The notes beneath the pieces are model-generated. The model was given only the letters and a program-made list of their open reading frames with translations. It ran no database searches and was not told the DNA's origin. 64,000 nucleotides of DNA from Burkholderia sp. Ac-20365 (GTDB lineage Bacteria > Pseudomonadota > Gammaproteobacteria > Burkholderiales > Burkholderiaceae), in NCBI RefSeq assembly GCF_017104715.1, contig NZ_JAAGPI010000029.1, positions 61,353-125,352 on the forward strand. The letters run 5' to 3'. This document shows, in pieces, positions 26,093-34,603 of the stretch. Positions within the stretch are counted from its first letter, which is position 1; each line of letters starts with the position of its first letter. Both the position numbers and the translations under genes were made by a program.

Positions 26093-26126
26093 TGCATGGC
26101 TCGTGCGTCGCTGCATAAGCCATGCA
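26093..26126 (+). terminator. Hairpin and tandem decamer between ALDH and porin genes
   Basis: TGCATGGCT (26093-26101) pairs with AGCCATGCA (26118-26126). The left arm belongs to an exact tandem repeat TTTGCATGGC (26081-26090, 26091-26100). No T-run follows, so it may be a weak terminator or an RNA processing/stability element that separates porin expression from the aau operon. Confidence 0.35.
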
Positions 26127-26178
26127 TCAGCACACGAATCATCACAACGCAAAGCTAAAGAGACAAAGGGGAAGAGAC

Positions 26179-27417
26179 ATGAAGCATCGGACGACGCCGC
26201 GCAGCATCGTGGCGGCGGTGGCCACGCTCGCCGGCGCAATGGCAGCGATGACCGCGCCTGGCATCGCGCATGCGGAGAGCAGCATCACGCTGTATGGCGA
26301 TGTGGATGCAGGCATCACGTACACGAACAACCAGCAGGTCACGCATGCGGACGGCAGCGTCGGCGGCGGGCATAATTTTCAGTTCACGGGGGGCAATCTC
26401 GCGCCATCGCGCTTTGGCTTGACGGGCAGCGAGGACATTGGCGGCGGCACGTCGGTGACGTTCAAGCTCGAGAACAGCTTTTTTACGGGCAGCGGCAACT
26501 TCGTGCAGGGCGGCACGCTGTTCAACCAGAACGCGTGGGTTGGGCTGACTAACGAGCGTTACGGCACGCTGACGTTCGGCCGTCAGTTCGACTCGTACAC
26601 GAATGCGCTTGCGCCGTATGCGTCGAGTATTACGTGGGCGACGCTGTATGGGTCGCATATCGGCGACGTCGACAATCTTAATGCTGCGCTGAATCTGAAC
26701 AATGCGGTGCAGTATGTGAGTCCTACTATTGCTGGATTCTCCGCAAGCGGTACGTACTCACTCGGCGGTGTGGCGGGCGATTTTTCGCAGAAGCGTGGAT
26801 GGGCGGTTTCCGCGAGCTATAACAACGCGCCGTTCTCATTTGGTATCGGCTATCTCGATCTGAATAATCCGCTCGATGCGGCGCTGGGCGGAGAGCAAGG
26901 TTATATCGGTGACTTTGCCTGTTCCAATCCCACTGCGATGTATTGCGAGTTGCAGAATGCGCGTTCATTGAAAGCGTTTGGGGTGGGTGGGTCTTATACG
27001 TTCGGGCCGGCTACCGTTGGTCTCGTGTATACGCATACCCGGCTCGATGATAGTCAGTACTTTGCGAGTGCCGCCACGCCGCAAGGTGCTGATGCACGGT
27101 TTGATATCGTCGAAGTCAATGCGACTTATGCTGTGACGCCAGCTTTGTCGCTGGGCGCGGCGTATATCTATAACTCGATGAAGACCGATGTGAGTGGCTC
27201 ACCGAAATTCCATCAGGTGAACCTTGGCACCACTTATAGCTTGTCCAAGCGGACCACTTTGTATGCTGTCGGGATTTATCAGAAGGCCGCTGGAAGTGGG
27301 ATTGGGGTTGATCCCGTTACCGGGCAAAGCGCTAACTATGCGCAGATTCCTAATCTGCCGAATTCGACTACCGATAAGCAGGTTTCTTTTACCGTTGGTC
27401 TGAAGCATAACTTCTGA
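26179..27417 (+). CDS. Gram-negative porin (Burkholderia OmpC-like)
   Basis: 412 residues. The signal peptide ends IAHAES near residue 32; the mature protein starts SSITLYGDVDAGITY, the usual start of Burkholderiales trimeric porins, and ends in a strand with terminal Phe (FTVGLKHNF), needed for outer-membrane insertion. It follows the amine cluster and may give its substrates entry. The last third of the gene is visibly richer in T and poorer in C than the first third, and this composition continues into the flank of the palindrome. Confidence 0.92.
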   Translation: MKHRTTPRSIVAAVATLAGAMAAMTAPGIAHAESSITLYGDVDAGITYTNNQQVTHADGSVGGGHNFQFTGGNLAPSRFGLTGSEDIGGGTSVTFKLENSFFTGSGNFVQGGTLFNQNAWVGLTNERYGTLTFGRQFDSYTNALAPYASSITWATLYGSHIGDVDNLNAALNLNNAVQYVSPTIAGFSASGTYSLGGVAGDFSQKRGWAVSASYNNAPFSFGIGYLDLNNPLDAALGGEQGYIGDFACSNPTAMYCELQNARSLKAFGVGGSYTFGPATVGLVYTHTRLDDSQYFASAATPQGADARFDIVEVNATYAVTPALSLGAAYIYNSMKTDVSGSPKFHQVNLGTTYSLSKRTTLYAVGIYQKAAGSGIGVDPVTGQSANYAQIPNLPNSTTDKQVSFTVGLKHNF

Positions 27418-27517
27418 GTTTTTTGTGTCTTGCGATGCTGGTTCGGTTTGCTTGTGTTTTCGCTGGCATCCGCGTGATGTTGTTGGTTTATTAGCGTTGC
27501 CCCTGTGCGGGGCGGCA

Positions 27518-27551
27518 CCTACTTTTCTTTGCCGCGGCAAAGAAAAGTAGG
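27518..27551. repeat. Perfect 34-bp palindrome within the left arm
   Basis: Arms CCTACTTTTCTTTGCC (27518-27533) and GGCAAAGAAAAGTAGG (27536-27551) surround GC. The right arm of the large palindrome has its own version at 28027-28058, so each side is itself a hairpin. Confidence 0.85.
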
Positions 27552-28026
27552 CAAAAGAAAGCCGCTGAACACCGCCAATCCTTGTTTCTGCCTGAGGGCC
27601 CTCAACGGGTCCTCCACTTCACATGGCGTTCTGCCTGTCACTGCCCGTTGCCAACGCTCTGATTGAGCGCATCACCCGCTTCACACTCCCGCGTGGCCAC
27701 ACGCGCGATCGCATCGCCCACGTTCTATGGCGGCAAACTGTGTGTAGGCTGTCGCGACGTACGCACATCACTCCGGACTGGAAAGCACGATCGGTGTCGT
27801 AAGAGCGCTGAGGTGTGGAGTACTACGACCTACACACAGTTTGCCACCTGGGCGGCCGTAACCATTCGCTGCCGTTTGCTGCGCTACGGGTGCTTGAAGT
27901 GGGTGAGGCGCCTGTTCGAAGCGCTGGCAACGGGCAGTGAAAGGCAGAACGCCGATTGAGGCGGAGGAACTGCTGGGGGCCCTCAGGCGGTGGTCAAGAG
28001 CGGGCGGTGTTAGCCCGCTTTCTTTG

Positions 28027-28058
28027 CTTACTTTCTTTGCGGCGGCAAAGAAAGTAAG
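28027..28058. repeat. Hairpin within the right arm of the large palindrome
   Basis: CTTACTTTCTTTGC (28027-28040) pairs perfectly with GCAAAGAAAGTAAG (28045-28058) around GGCG. It is the counterpart of the 34-bp palindrome at 27518 and differs from it mainly by one fewer T in the pyrimidine run. Confidence 0.8.
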
Positions 28059-28258
28059 TGCCGCCCCGCACAGGGGCAACGCCTGAACCAGGCAAAACAT
28101 CACGCGGATGCCAGCGAAAACAAAACCAAACCACAAATCCCAGCAACACCCAAAACAAAACCCAAAATGGCTTCGCAGAAAAACCCACAACAAAACCAAA
28201 CTTGAAACCGCGGCCGTTGCGCCGCACAATATCCCTTCCCCCTCTTCCAGGTGCCGCC

Positions 28259-28846
28259 ATGGCCTACGCCTCATTCGCCACCGGCATACTGCTCGCTGCC
28301 GGCTACGGCTCGCGCTTCGACCCGGAAGGCATCCACAACAAACTCCTCGCGCGCCTCCCCGACGGCACGCCCGTCGCCTACGAATCCGCGCATCGGCTGC
28401 TGCTCGTCGTCCCGCATGTGATCGCCATCGTGCGTCCCGGCTCGGAACTGCTCGCCCGTCTCCTCAACGACGCCGGCTGTCACGTGATCTTTTCCGCCGA
28501 CGCCGAGCGCGGCATGGGCGCCAGCCTCGCTGCCGGTATCGAAGCCAGCGAAGACGCGGACGGCTGGATCGTCGCGCTCGCCGATATGCCGCGCATCGCC
28601 ACACCCACCATCGAAACCGTCGCGCGCGCCGTGGACGACGGCGCGTCCATCGTCGCGCCCTGGTATCAGGGTCAACGCGGCCATCCCGTCGGCTTCGGCA
28701 TCGAACACCGCGACGCACTGCTCGCGCTCGACGGCGATACGGGTGCCCGCGCGCTCTTCGCAACGTATCCCGTCAAACGCATCGATGTCGACGATCCCGG
28801 CGTGCTCAGCGATATCGACCGGCCTGAAGACCTGCATAACCTCTAA
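28259..28846 (+). CDS. MobA/MocA-like nucleotidyltransferase
   Basis: 195 residues. The N-terminal nucleotide-binding motif is GILLAAGYGSRFDPEGIHNKLL, a variant of the LAAGxGxRxGxxK pattern of molybdenum-cofactor cytidylyl/guanylyltransferases. ALADMPRIATPTI and GQRGHPVGF also match this family. It probably transfers CMP or GMP to molybdopterin for a specific molybdoenzyme, but no such enzyme lies beside it. ATG 28259 follows the A/C-rich flank of the palindrome; the ribosome-binding site is weak. Confidence 0.85.
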   Translation: MAYASFATGILLAAGYGSRFDPEGIHNKLLARLPDGTPVAYESAHRLLLVVPHVIAIVRPGSELLARLLNDAGCHVIFSADAERGMGASLAAGIEASEDADGWIVALADMPRIATPTIETVARAVDDGASIVAPWYQGQRGHPVGFGIEHRDALLALDGDTGARALFATYPVKRIDVDDPGVLSDIDRPEDLHNL

Positions 28847-29118
28847 CTTCCAGCCGCTCACGCCTTTGACATATACGCACGCTTGAATCGATAACGGGTC
28901 GATGTTCGGAGTGAGCGTCTCCGGGAGCAAAACGCGCGGCGAGGTGAGCCAATACGGGAAAGCCGCGCTCAGGCATGCCGCTTGCGCCGTGTTGCACCGC
29001 GAAAACCGGCGAGCGTATATCGCGTCGTTGGTCTAAGCTGTCTCCGTGCGCCAAAATCGTGCACGCCGACAACACAGCATGCCGCCGGACGACTCAATCC
29101 GCATTCAGCCAGGATCTC

Positions 29119-29829
29119 ATGAGCGAAACCAGCCCGCGCCTTTTTATCGTCTCCCCGCATTTCGACGACGCCGTCTTCGGTTGCGGCGCCCTGCTCGCAG
29201 CGCATCCCGACGCCGCCGTGTGCACGGTGTTCGCCGCGCCGCCCGCGCAGGACATGCACACCGAGTGGGATCACAAGGCGGGCTTCACGGGCGCGTACGA
29301 ATCGATCCACGCGCGCACCATCGAAGACAACAATGCGCTCGCGGTGCTCGACGCGATCCCCGTGCGCCTGCCGTTTCGCGACGCGCAATACGGCGATTCG
29401 CCGTCAATCGGCAAGCTCGCTGCCGCGCTCGAAGAAGCCATCTACGGCTCGACGGCCAATACGCTGCTGATGCCTTTAGGCCTCTTTCACGACGATCACG
29501 GCCGCGTCTTCGAAGCGTGCTGCGAAATCCTGCCGCGCATGTCGCACCTCGAATGGTTCGCGTACGAAGAGGCGATCTACCGGCCGATACCGGGACTCGT
29601 CCAGCAGCGGCTCGTCGAACTGGCCGGGCGCGGCATCGTTGCGACGCCCGCCAGCCCCGCAGCCGATCACGCGCTCGATCGCGAGCGCCAGGCGCTGCTC
29701 AAGCGCGAAGCCGTGTCCGCGTACGAAAGCCAGTTGCGCGCCTTCGGGCCCCACGGCTACGACGACGTATATGCCGCCGAGCGCTACTGGCGCCTGAGCG
29801 TCGACCGGCAGCGCAGAACACGGCATTGA
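29119..29829 (+). CDS. PIG-L family deacetylase
   Basis: 236 residues from ATG 29119 (AGGATCTC upstream). The zinc-binding motif SPHFDDAVFGCG (PHxDD) at residues 11-22 and the later LMPLGLFHDDHG histidine region define the PIG-L/LmbE fold, which hydrolyses N-acetyl groups from glucosamine-type sugars or small-molecule conjugates. Substrate unknown. The 272 bp upstream hold no gene. Confidence 0.85.
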   Translation: MSETSPRLFIVSPHFDDAVFGCGALLAAHPDAAVCTVFAAPPAQDMHTEWDHKAGFTGAYESIHARTIEDNNALAVLDAIPVRLPFRDAQYGDSPSIGKLAAALEEAIYGSTANTLLMPLGLFHDDHGRVFEACCEILPRMSHLEWFAYEEAIYRPIPGLVQQRLVELAGRGIVATPASPAADHALDRERQALLKREAVSAYESQLRAFGPHGYDDVYAAERYWRLSVDRQRRTRH

Positions 29830-30001
29830 ATGACGCGCTGAGCCGCTCCTGACCGCCGCCGCATGCGACACGCACCTGCAGTCTTCGCGGTCATCGCCTA
29901 CGCTAGTGAAAGAGCACGACGCTGCGTAGCTCGCCGCCCGAGCAGCGCGCAGGTGTCCACCGCCGGTTGCCAGATCGGCCACATCGCCACGAGGTCACAC
30001 C

Positions 30002-30151
30002 ATGCACACCAGCCCGATTCCCGACCCGCTCGCCGATCCGACGCGCGATCCCGAAGGCGCTGATCCGCTCACGCCGCCGTCGCCGGGCCATCACAACGAC
30101 GAGCCGCAGCGGCCCGAAGGTCCGCCCGACAAAGATCCCATCGCCGGATAA
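30002..30151 (+). CDS. Small Pro/Asp-rich protein (49 aa), hypothetical
   Basis: Open frame of 49 codons starting MHTSPIPDPLADPTRDPE and ending PDKDPIAG. It is dominated by Pro, Asp, Glu and His, acidic and likely disordered. A GAGG sits about 9 nt before the ATG. The frame fits the usual third-position G/C bias. I do not know its function; it lies convergent to the nitrile hydratase operon. Confidence 0.45.
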   Translation: MHTSPIPDPLADPTRDPEGADPLTPPSPGHHNDEPQRPEGPPDKDPIAG

Positions 30152-30174
30152 CCTTCGCGCGACGCGCCAACGCC

Positions 30175-30558
30175 TCAGTCCAGCCCGATCGGCTGGCCGT
30201 GCGGGGTACGGCGCGCCGCCGCGTCCCACGCGTGCTTGCGCTCGATCAACCCGTCGTGCGTCACACAGCCTTTGGCCGTCGCGATGCGTTCGAGCGCGGT
30301 CAGCCAGTGCGCGTAATAGGTGTCGCCGCGATCGGGATCGCCGTGCGCCTGCGCGTCGCGGATCGCGTCGGACAGCGCCGCGGCCCATTCGGTCCACGTG
30401 AAGACGCCGCGCTCGTGGAGCGCGAGTGTCATCGCGAACGCCGCCGCCTGCCACGGCGCGGCGAAAACGGGACCGGCGCCGTCGCGCGGCAAGCCGGGCA
30501 GCGCGTCGAGCAATTCGCCCGACACGGGCGGCGAGGAAGGACAGGTGAGCGCGCTCAT
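30175..30558 (-). CDS. Nitrile hydratase accessory/activator protein
   Basis: 127 residues from ATG 30558, overlapping the beta-subunit stop. PVFAAPWQAAAFAMTLALHERGVFTWTEWAAALSDAI matches the N-terminal fold of the beta subunit, as expected for the small activator that helps exchange the alpha subunit and load cobalt in Co-type nitrile hydratases (P14K/NhlE type). YYAHWLTALERI is also typical. Its third place in the operon matches other cobalt-type clusters. Confidence 0.87.
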   Translation of the reverse strand: MSALTCPSSPPVSGELLDALPGLPRDGAGPVFAAPWQAAAFAMTLALHERGVFTWTEWAAALSDAIRDAQAHGDPDRGDTYYAHWLTALERIATAKGCVTHDGLIERKHAWDAAARRTPHGQPIGLD

Positions 30559-31220
30559 GCCGCACCGTCCGCTTCGAGATACGGCTCCCAGCAATCGGCG
30601 CACACCGCCGCTGCCGTCGTGTCCTTGCCCCACAGCTCAATTGCGTCGAAACGCACCGTGTACAGCCAGCGCGGATCCTCGCCGCGTCCAAGTGCGTTCG
30701 AATCGGGAAAGACATGCGCGCCATGCACGGCGACGATCTGGCCGCGCTTGCCGCGGCAATAGCGCGGCAGACGCGTATGTGTGGTGGGATTGAGCGTCAG
30801 CGTGCGCACCATGTCACCAACCGCAAAACGCGCGGGCGACGGCGCGGGCCGCGACGCGGGGCTGCCGCGAAACAGCATCGGATTGACCTGATCGGCGGCC
30901 AGCACGCGTGGCACGGCTGCAGCGGGCTGTTGCAATACGCCGCTGTCGATCTCACTCGACGTCGCGAGTCCCGTGTCGATCAACAGCTTGCGCAAACCCG
31001 CGAACCAGATCTGGTAGTAGCTGCTCGACAGATATTGCGCGGGCGGCAGGCTTTCGCGCGCGGCGCGCGACATGTCGATATTCCATCTGCCCGTCGATCC
31101 CATCGCGATCGTCAGGGCCAATGCGTGACGCTCCCAGTCCGCGTGGAAATACGGCTCGTCCGTTTCAGACACGACGGGCCCGAACGATTGCATGCCGCCG
31201 AGATCCTGTGCGCCGTTCAT
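30555..31220 (-). CDS. nthB: Nitrile hydratase beta subunit
   Basis: 221 residues, ATG overlapping the alpha-subunit stop (ATGA). It begins MNGAQDLGGMQSFGPV, nearly invariant in nitrile hydratase beta subunits, continues with ADWERHALALTIAMG and ends with the SH3-like C-terminal part (RFAVGDMVRTL, HTRLPRYCRGKRG, WEPYLE). With alpha it forms the cytoplasmic enzyme that hydrates nitriles to amides. Confidence 0.93.
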   Translation of the reverse strand: MNGAQDLGGMQSFGPVVSETDEPYFHADWERHALALTIAMGSTGRWNIDMSRAARESLPPAQYLSSSYYQIWFAGLRKLLIDTGLATSSEIDSGVLQQPAAAVPRVLAADQVNPMLFRGSPASRPAPSPARFAVGDMVRTLTLNPTTHTRLPRYCRGKRGQIVAVHGAHVFPDSNALGRGEDPRWLYTVRFDAIELWGKDTTAAAVCADCWEPYLEADGAA

Positions 31221-31897
31221 GACTGGCCTCCGCTTGCGCGCTTCGCTTCGTGCGGCGCGAGCGCGAGCCCGGTGCCGATCATCGAATCGCGCGTGACGAG
31301 ATCGGCGAGTTCGTCTTCACTGAGCGTGTCCGTGCCGGGCGGGCGCATCGGCAGCACCAGGTAGCGCACTTCCGCTGTCGAATCCCATACGCAGATTTCG
31401 GTGTCGGCGGGCAATGTGACACCGAACTCCGCCAGCACGCCGCGCGGATCGATCACCGCTCGCGAGCGGTACGGCGCCGACTTGTACCAGACAGGCGGCA
31501 GGCCGAGCACAGGCCACGGGTAGCACGAACAGAGCGTGCACACGACCATGTTGTGCACGCGCGGCGTATTCTCCAGCGCGACCATGTGTTCGCCCTGCCG
31601 CCCCGTGAAGCCGAGCGATGCAATCGCCGCCGTCGCGTCGTCGAGCAGCCACTGGCGGAAAGCAGGGTCGCTCCACGCTTTCGCCACGACACGCGCGCCG
31701 TTGCGCGGCCCGACCTTGTGCTCGTAGGTTTCGATCAGTACGTCGAGCGCTTTCGGCTCGACATAGCCCTTTTCGATCAGCAACGATTCCAGCGCGCGCA
31801 CGCGCAAGTCCATTTCGGGCAACGCACTGCCTTCGTGGGCGTGGTCATGGTCGTGCGCGTGATCATGCTGATGTTCATGTGAGGCGTCATGGCTCAT
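31217..31897 (-). CDS. nthA: Nitrile hydratase alpha subunit, cobalt type, His-rich N-terminus
   Basis: 226 residues from ATG 31897. The metal site is VCTLCSC (119-125); Thr in the second position marks the cobalt-binding class, and Cys123/Cys125 would be oxidised to sulfinic and sulfenic acids. The core LLIEKGY, GARVVAKAWSDPAFR and PPVWYKSAPYRSRAV are typical. Unusual: the first 21 residues contain nine His in an HxHxH-like run, a potential cobalt/nickel-binding tail. The order alpha, beta, accessory is as in other Co-type operons; no amidase gene is adjacent. Confidence 0.93.
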   Translation of the reverse strand: MSHDASHEHQHDHAHDHDHAHEGSALPEMDLRVRALESLLIEKGYVEPKALDVLIETYEHKVGPRNGARVVAKAWSDPAFRQWLLDDATAAIASLGFTGRQGEHMVALENTPRVHNMVVCTLCSCYPWPVLGLPPVWYKSAPYRSRAVIDPRGVLAEFGVTLPADTEICVWDSTAEVRYLVLPMRPPGTDTLSEDELADLVTRDSMIGTGLALAPHEAKRASGGQS

Positions 31898-31990
31898 CTG
31901 CGTTCCGCCTGAAGAATGCAACACTCGCGCAGTATGGTCGGGCAAATTGTCGAATGCAAACGCGAGCGGGCGTCGAACGCATCGGCAGCG

Positions 31991-33913
31991 TCAGATCTCC
32001 ACGCGCGCGCCGACCTCGATCACGCGATTGGCCGGCAGCTTGAAATACGCCGCCACATTGCCGACGTTATGCAGCATCACTGCGAAGAGGCGCTCGCGCC
32101 ACATCGCCATGCCTGCGCCCGGCGTCGGCACGACGGTCGCGCGGCTCAGGAAATACGACGCCTCGCACGGATCGAAATCGAGACCTTGCGGCGCGGCGGC
32201 TTCGAGCGCTTTCGGCAGATCGACTTCATCCTTGAAGCCATAGCGGACCGTGAGTTGATAGCAGCCTTCGCAGACGGTGCGCAGACTGACGCGCTCGTGC
32301 TCGGCAACCCACGGTATTTCCTCGTTGTTCACCGTGAGAAACACCACGCGCCTGTGCAGCACGTGGTTGTGCATCAGGTTGTTCACGAGCGCATGCGGCA
32401 CGCTGTCGGGATTGGGCGTGAGAAAGATCGCCGTGCCGGGCACGCGCACCGGCTGGCCTGCGAGCAGCTTTTCCAGATACGCCTTGAGCGGCATCGTGCC
32501 CGCGTGCACGCGTGCTTCGGCCCGCATGATTTCGCCGCCGCGTCCCCATGTCGCCATGATCGTGAACATCACGAAGCCGATCATCAGCGGGAACCAGCCG
32601 CCTTCGACGATCTTCAGCAGATTCGCCGAGAAGAACGTCGCGTCGATCACGAAGAAGAACGCCGTCGCGAACACGCATAGCAGCCAGTTGTAATGCCATG
32701 CGTAACGCACGACGAAGAAGGTCAGCAAGGTCGTGATCAGCATCGTTCCTGTCACGGCAATGCCATATGCGGAACCGAGCGCCGTCGACGAGCCGAAGCC
32801 AAGCACGGCCGCCACCACCGCCGCGAGCAGCGTCCAGTTGATGCCGGGCACATAGATCTGGCCGATCTCCCGCTCCGACGTGTAGACCACGTTCATGCGC
32901 GGCAGGAAGCCCAGTTGCATCGCCTGCTTGGTCATCGAGTACGTGCCGGAGATCACGGCTTGCGACGCGATCACGGTGGCGACCGTCGCGAGCACGATCA
33001 TCGGATACAGCGCCCATTGCGGAAAGAGCAGATAGAACGGGTTCTGCACCGCGGCGGGCTGGGCGATCAGCAGCGCGCCCTGGCCCAGATAGTTCAGCGC
33101 GAGCGCCGGAAACACGAGGCCGAACCAGGTCAGGCGGATCGGCCGCGCGCCGAAGTGGCCCATGTCGGCATAGAGCGCCTCGGCGCCCGTCAGCGACAGC
33201 ACGACGGCACCCAGCGCGACGAACGCAAGCCACTCGTGACGCAGGCAGAACGCGAGGCCGGCGAGCGGATCGAGCGCGGCGAGGATCGCGGGCGCGGCGA
33301 CCACGTTCGTCACGCCGACTATGGCCAGGATGACGAACCAGACCACCATCACCGGCCCGAACACCGCGCCGATACCCGACGTGCCATGCTTCTGCATCAC
33401 GAACAGCGTGATGATCGCGACGAGCGTCACAGGTATCACGCAGGTCTTCAGAAACGGCGCGGCCACCTCCAGCCCTTCGACGGCGCTCAGCACGGAGATC
33501 GCGGGCGTGATGATGCTGTCGCCGTAAAAGAGCGACGCGCCCATCACACCGACGATCAGCAGCGAACGTCGCAGCCTCGGCCGGTCCGCCACGGACGACG
33601 CCGCCAGCGCGAGCAGCGCCATGATGCCGCCTTCGCCATGATTGTTCGCGCGCAGGATCAGCGCGACATACTTGAGGGACACGACGATGGTCAGCGACCA
33701 GAAGATCAGCGAGACGATGCCGATCACGTTCAGCGGCGTCAGCGGCAAACCGCTTTTCGAATCGAACACGGTTTGCAGACAGTAAAGCGGACTCGTGCCG
33801 ATATCGCCGTAGACGACACCCAGCGCGGCAAGCGCCAGCGAGCGGAGCGCGGGCTTGTGCGGCGCAGGGGCGCCGATCGCGCCAGCGCCGGGATGCAGGG
33901 CTGACAGGCTCAT
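31991..33913 (-). CDS. kup: Kup-type low-affinity potassium transporter
   Basis: 640 residues from ATG 33913 (AGGAGA just upstream). The family signature GVVYGDIGTSPLYCL occurs near residue 32, followed by about twelve membrane helices and a C-terminal cytoplasmic domain (PGTAIFLTPNPDSVPHALVNNLMHN, HRRVVFLTV). It imports K+ with protons. It lies upstream of the nitrile hydratase genes on the same strand (93-bp gap) and divergent from the NRAMP-related transporter. Confidence 0.95.
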   Translation of the reverse strand: MSLSALHPGAGAIGAPAPHKPALRSLALAALGVVYGDIGTSPLYCLQTVFDSKSGLPLTPLNVIGIVSLIFWSLTIVVSLKYVALILRANNHGEGGIMALLALAASSVADRPRLRRSLLIVGVMGASLFYGDSIITPAISVLSAVEGLEVAAPFLKTCVIPVTLVAIITLFVMQKHGTSGIGAVFGPVMVVWFVILAIVGVTNVVAAPAILAALDPLAGLAFCLRHEWLAFVALGAVVLSLTGAEALYADMGHFGARPIRLTWFGLVFPALALNYLGQGALLIAQPAAVQNPFYLLFPQWALYPMIVLATVATVIASQAVISGTYSMTKQAMQLGFLPRMNVVYTSEREIGQIYVPGINWTLLAAVVAAVLGFGSSTALGSAYGIAVTGTMLITTLLTFFVVRYAWHYNWLLCVFATAFFFVIDATFFSANLLKIVEGGWFPLMIGFVMFTIMATWGRGGEIMRAEARVHAGTMPLKAYLEKLLAGQPVRVPGTAIFLTPNPDSVPHALVNNLMHNHVLHRRVVFLTVNNEEIPWVAEHERVSLRTVCEGCYQLTVRYGFKDEVDLPKALEAAAPQGLDFDPCEASYFLSRATVVPTPGAGMAMWRERLFAVMLHNVGNVAAYFKLPANRVIEVGARVEI

Positions 33914-34135
33914 GTCTCCTCCAGTGATCGCCTCATCGTTAGCTGCTATTGAGCGATCTGAAAGCCTGATGAATGGTCGGACCTTTGGAATACGTGGCCC
34001 GTTGTGTTTGCGGCTGATCCCAGTATAGAAAGGGCCCGGAGAAATACGCAGCGACTTGTGCGGGACTTGTGTGGACGACGCACGACGGCCCATGTGCGCT
34101 TCACCGCATATTTCGGTTCTGCTTAAGAAAGTGCA

Positions 34136-34165
34136 TTGACTCGGCTTTGCTCACAGGCATAAAAT
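34136..34165 (+). promoter_or_regulatory. Sigma-70 promoter for the NRAMP-related transporter leader
   Basis: TTGACT (34136-34141) and TAAAAT (34160-34165) are separated by 18 bp, one of the best promoter matches in the window. Transcription should start near 34172, giving a leader of about 720 nt before the transporter. Confidence 0.6.
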
Positions 34166-34549
34166 TCTCTTATCTCGAAATTTGAGGGGCGTTGCCTTGG
34201 ACAGTTGCAGTAGTACGTTTTCGAACAGTTTCGCCGCCTGAGCGGCAAGACGTCCGCGCCTGTCTCATTTAGCCGCCGTCTTGCCAGCAGGCAGACGGTG
34301 CGCGTCGCAGTTTCATCCCTCGTGCATCCTGTTTAGCGCCTTTGGGTCCAGCACCCGGCGTAGCGCGTTCGCGCGTGATTCGTAGCCGCTTTCTGCTTTT
34401 GCGCGGCTTTCGTATCGCTTCGCGTGGCCGCGTCTGCGCGCGTGTGTCCGCGCCTGAGCCGCGAACGTTCTACCTGTTCATCGTCGTGCCTTTGATCGAC
34501 GTGCGTTTCGCAAATCGCGATGCGTTTTATCAATGAACCGGAGCTCGCC

Positions 34550-34603
34550 ATGCCCGACAGTGACAGTCATCCCTTGAGCCCTGATATGCCTTTAACCACC
34601 TGA
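34550..34603 (+). CDS. Asp/Pro-rich leader peptide (17 aa), candidate metal-sensing uORF
   Basis: ATG 34550, with GGAG 6 nt upstream, encodes MPDSDSHPLSPDMPLTT and stops at 34603. It has four Pro and three Asp in 17 residues. Leader peptides such as MgtL of Salmonella use acidic and proline codons to destabilise or stall ribosomes when Mg2+ is low and so switch on a downstream transporter. The stop codon lies in the left arm of a hairpin (34601-34659). The function here is inference. Confidence 0.5.
   Translation: MPDSDSHPLSPDMPLTT

Larger units (their letters stand above)
27456..28121. repeat. 666-bp concentric imperfect palindrome
   Basis: Nested inverted arms share one centre at about 27788. 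Outer: 27456-27481 with 28096-28121 (26 of 26). Next: 27494-27518 with 28058-28082 (25 of 25). Middle: 27625-27657 with 27921-27953 (31 of 33). Inner: 27732-27748 with 27829-27845 (17 of 17). Shorter matches such as CCTGAGGGCCC lie between them. The short open frames inside are mirror images without ribosome-binding sites and are not credible genes. The whole 27418-28258 gap holds no gene. It could form a cruciform or, if transcribed from the porin, a long hairpin RNA. Its origin is unknown; smaller hairpins of this kind are common in Burkholderia intergenic DNA. Confidence 0.85.

Noticed and set aside
27663..28274. Short ORFs on both strands inside the large palindrome
   Set aside because: They mirror each other because of the inverted repeat, have no ribosome-binding site and resemble no protein.
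34166..34550. Manganese (yybP-ykoY) or M-box magnesium riboswitch
   Set aside because: The leader is structured and precedes a metal transporter, but the conserved core sequences of either class could not be found.
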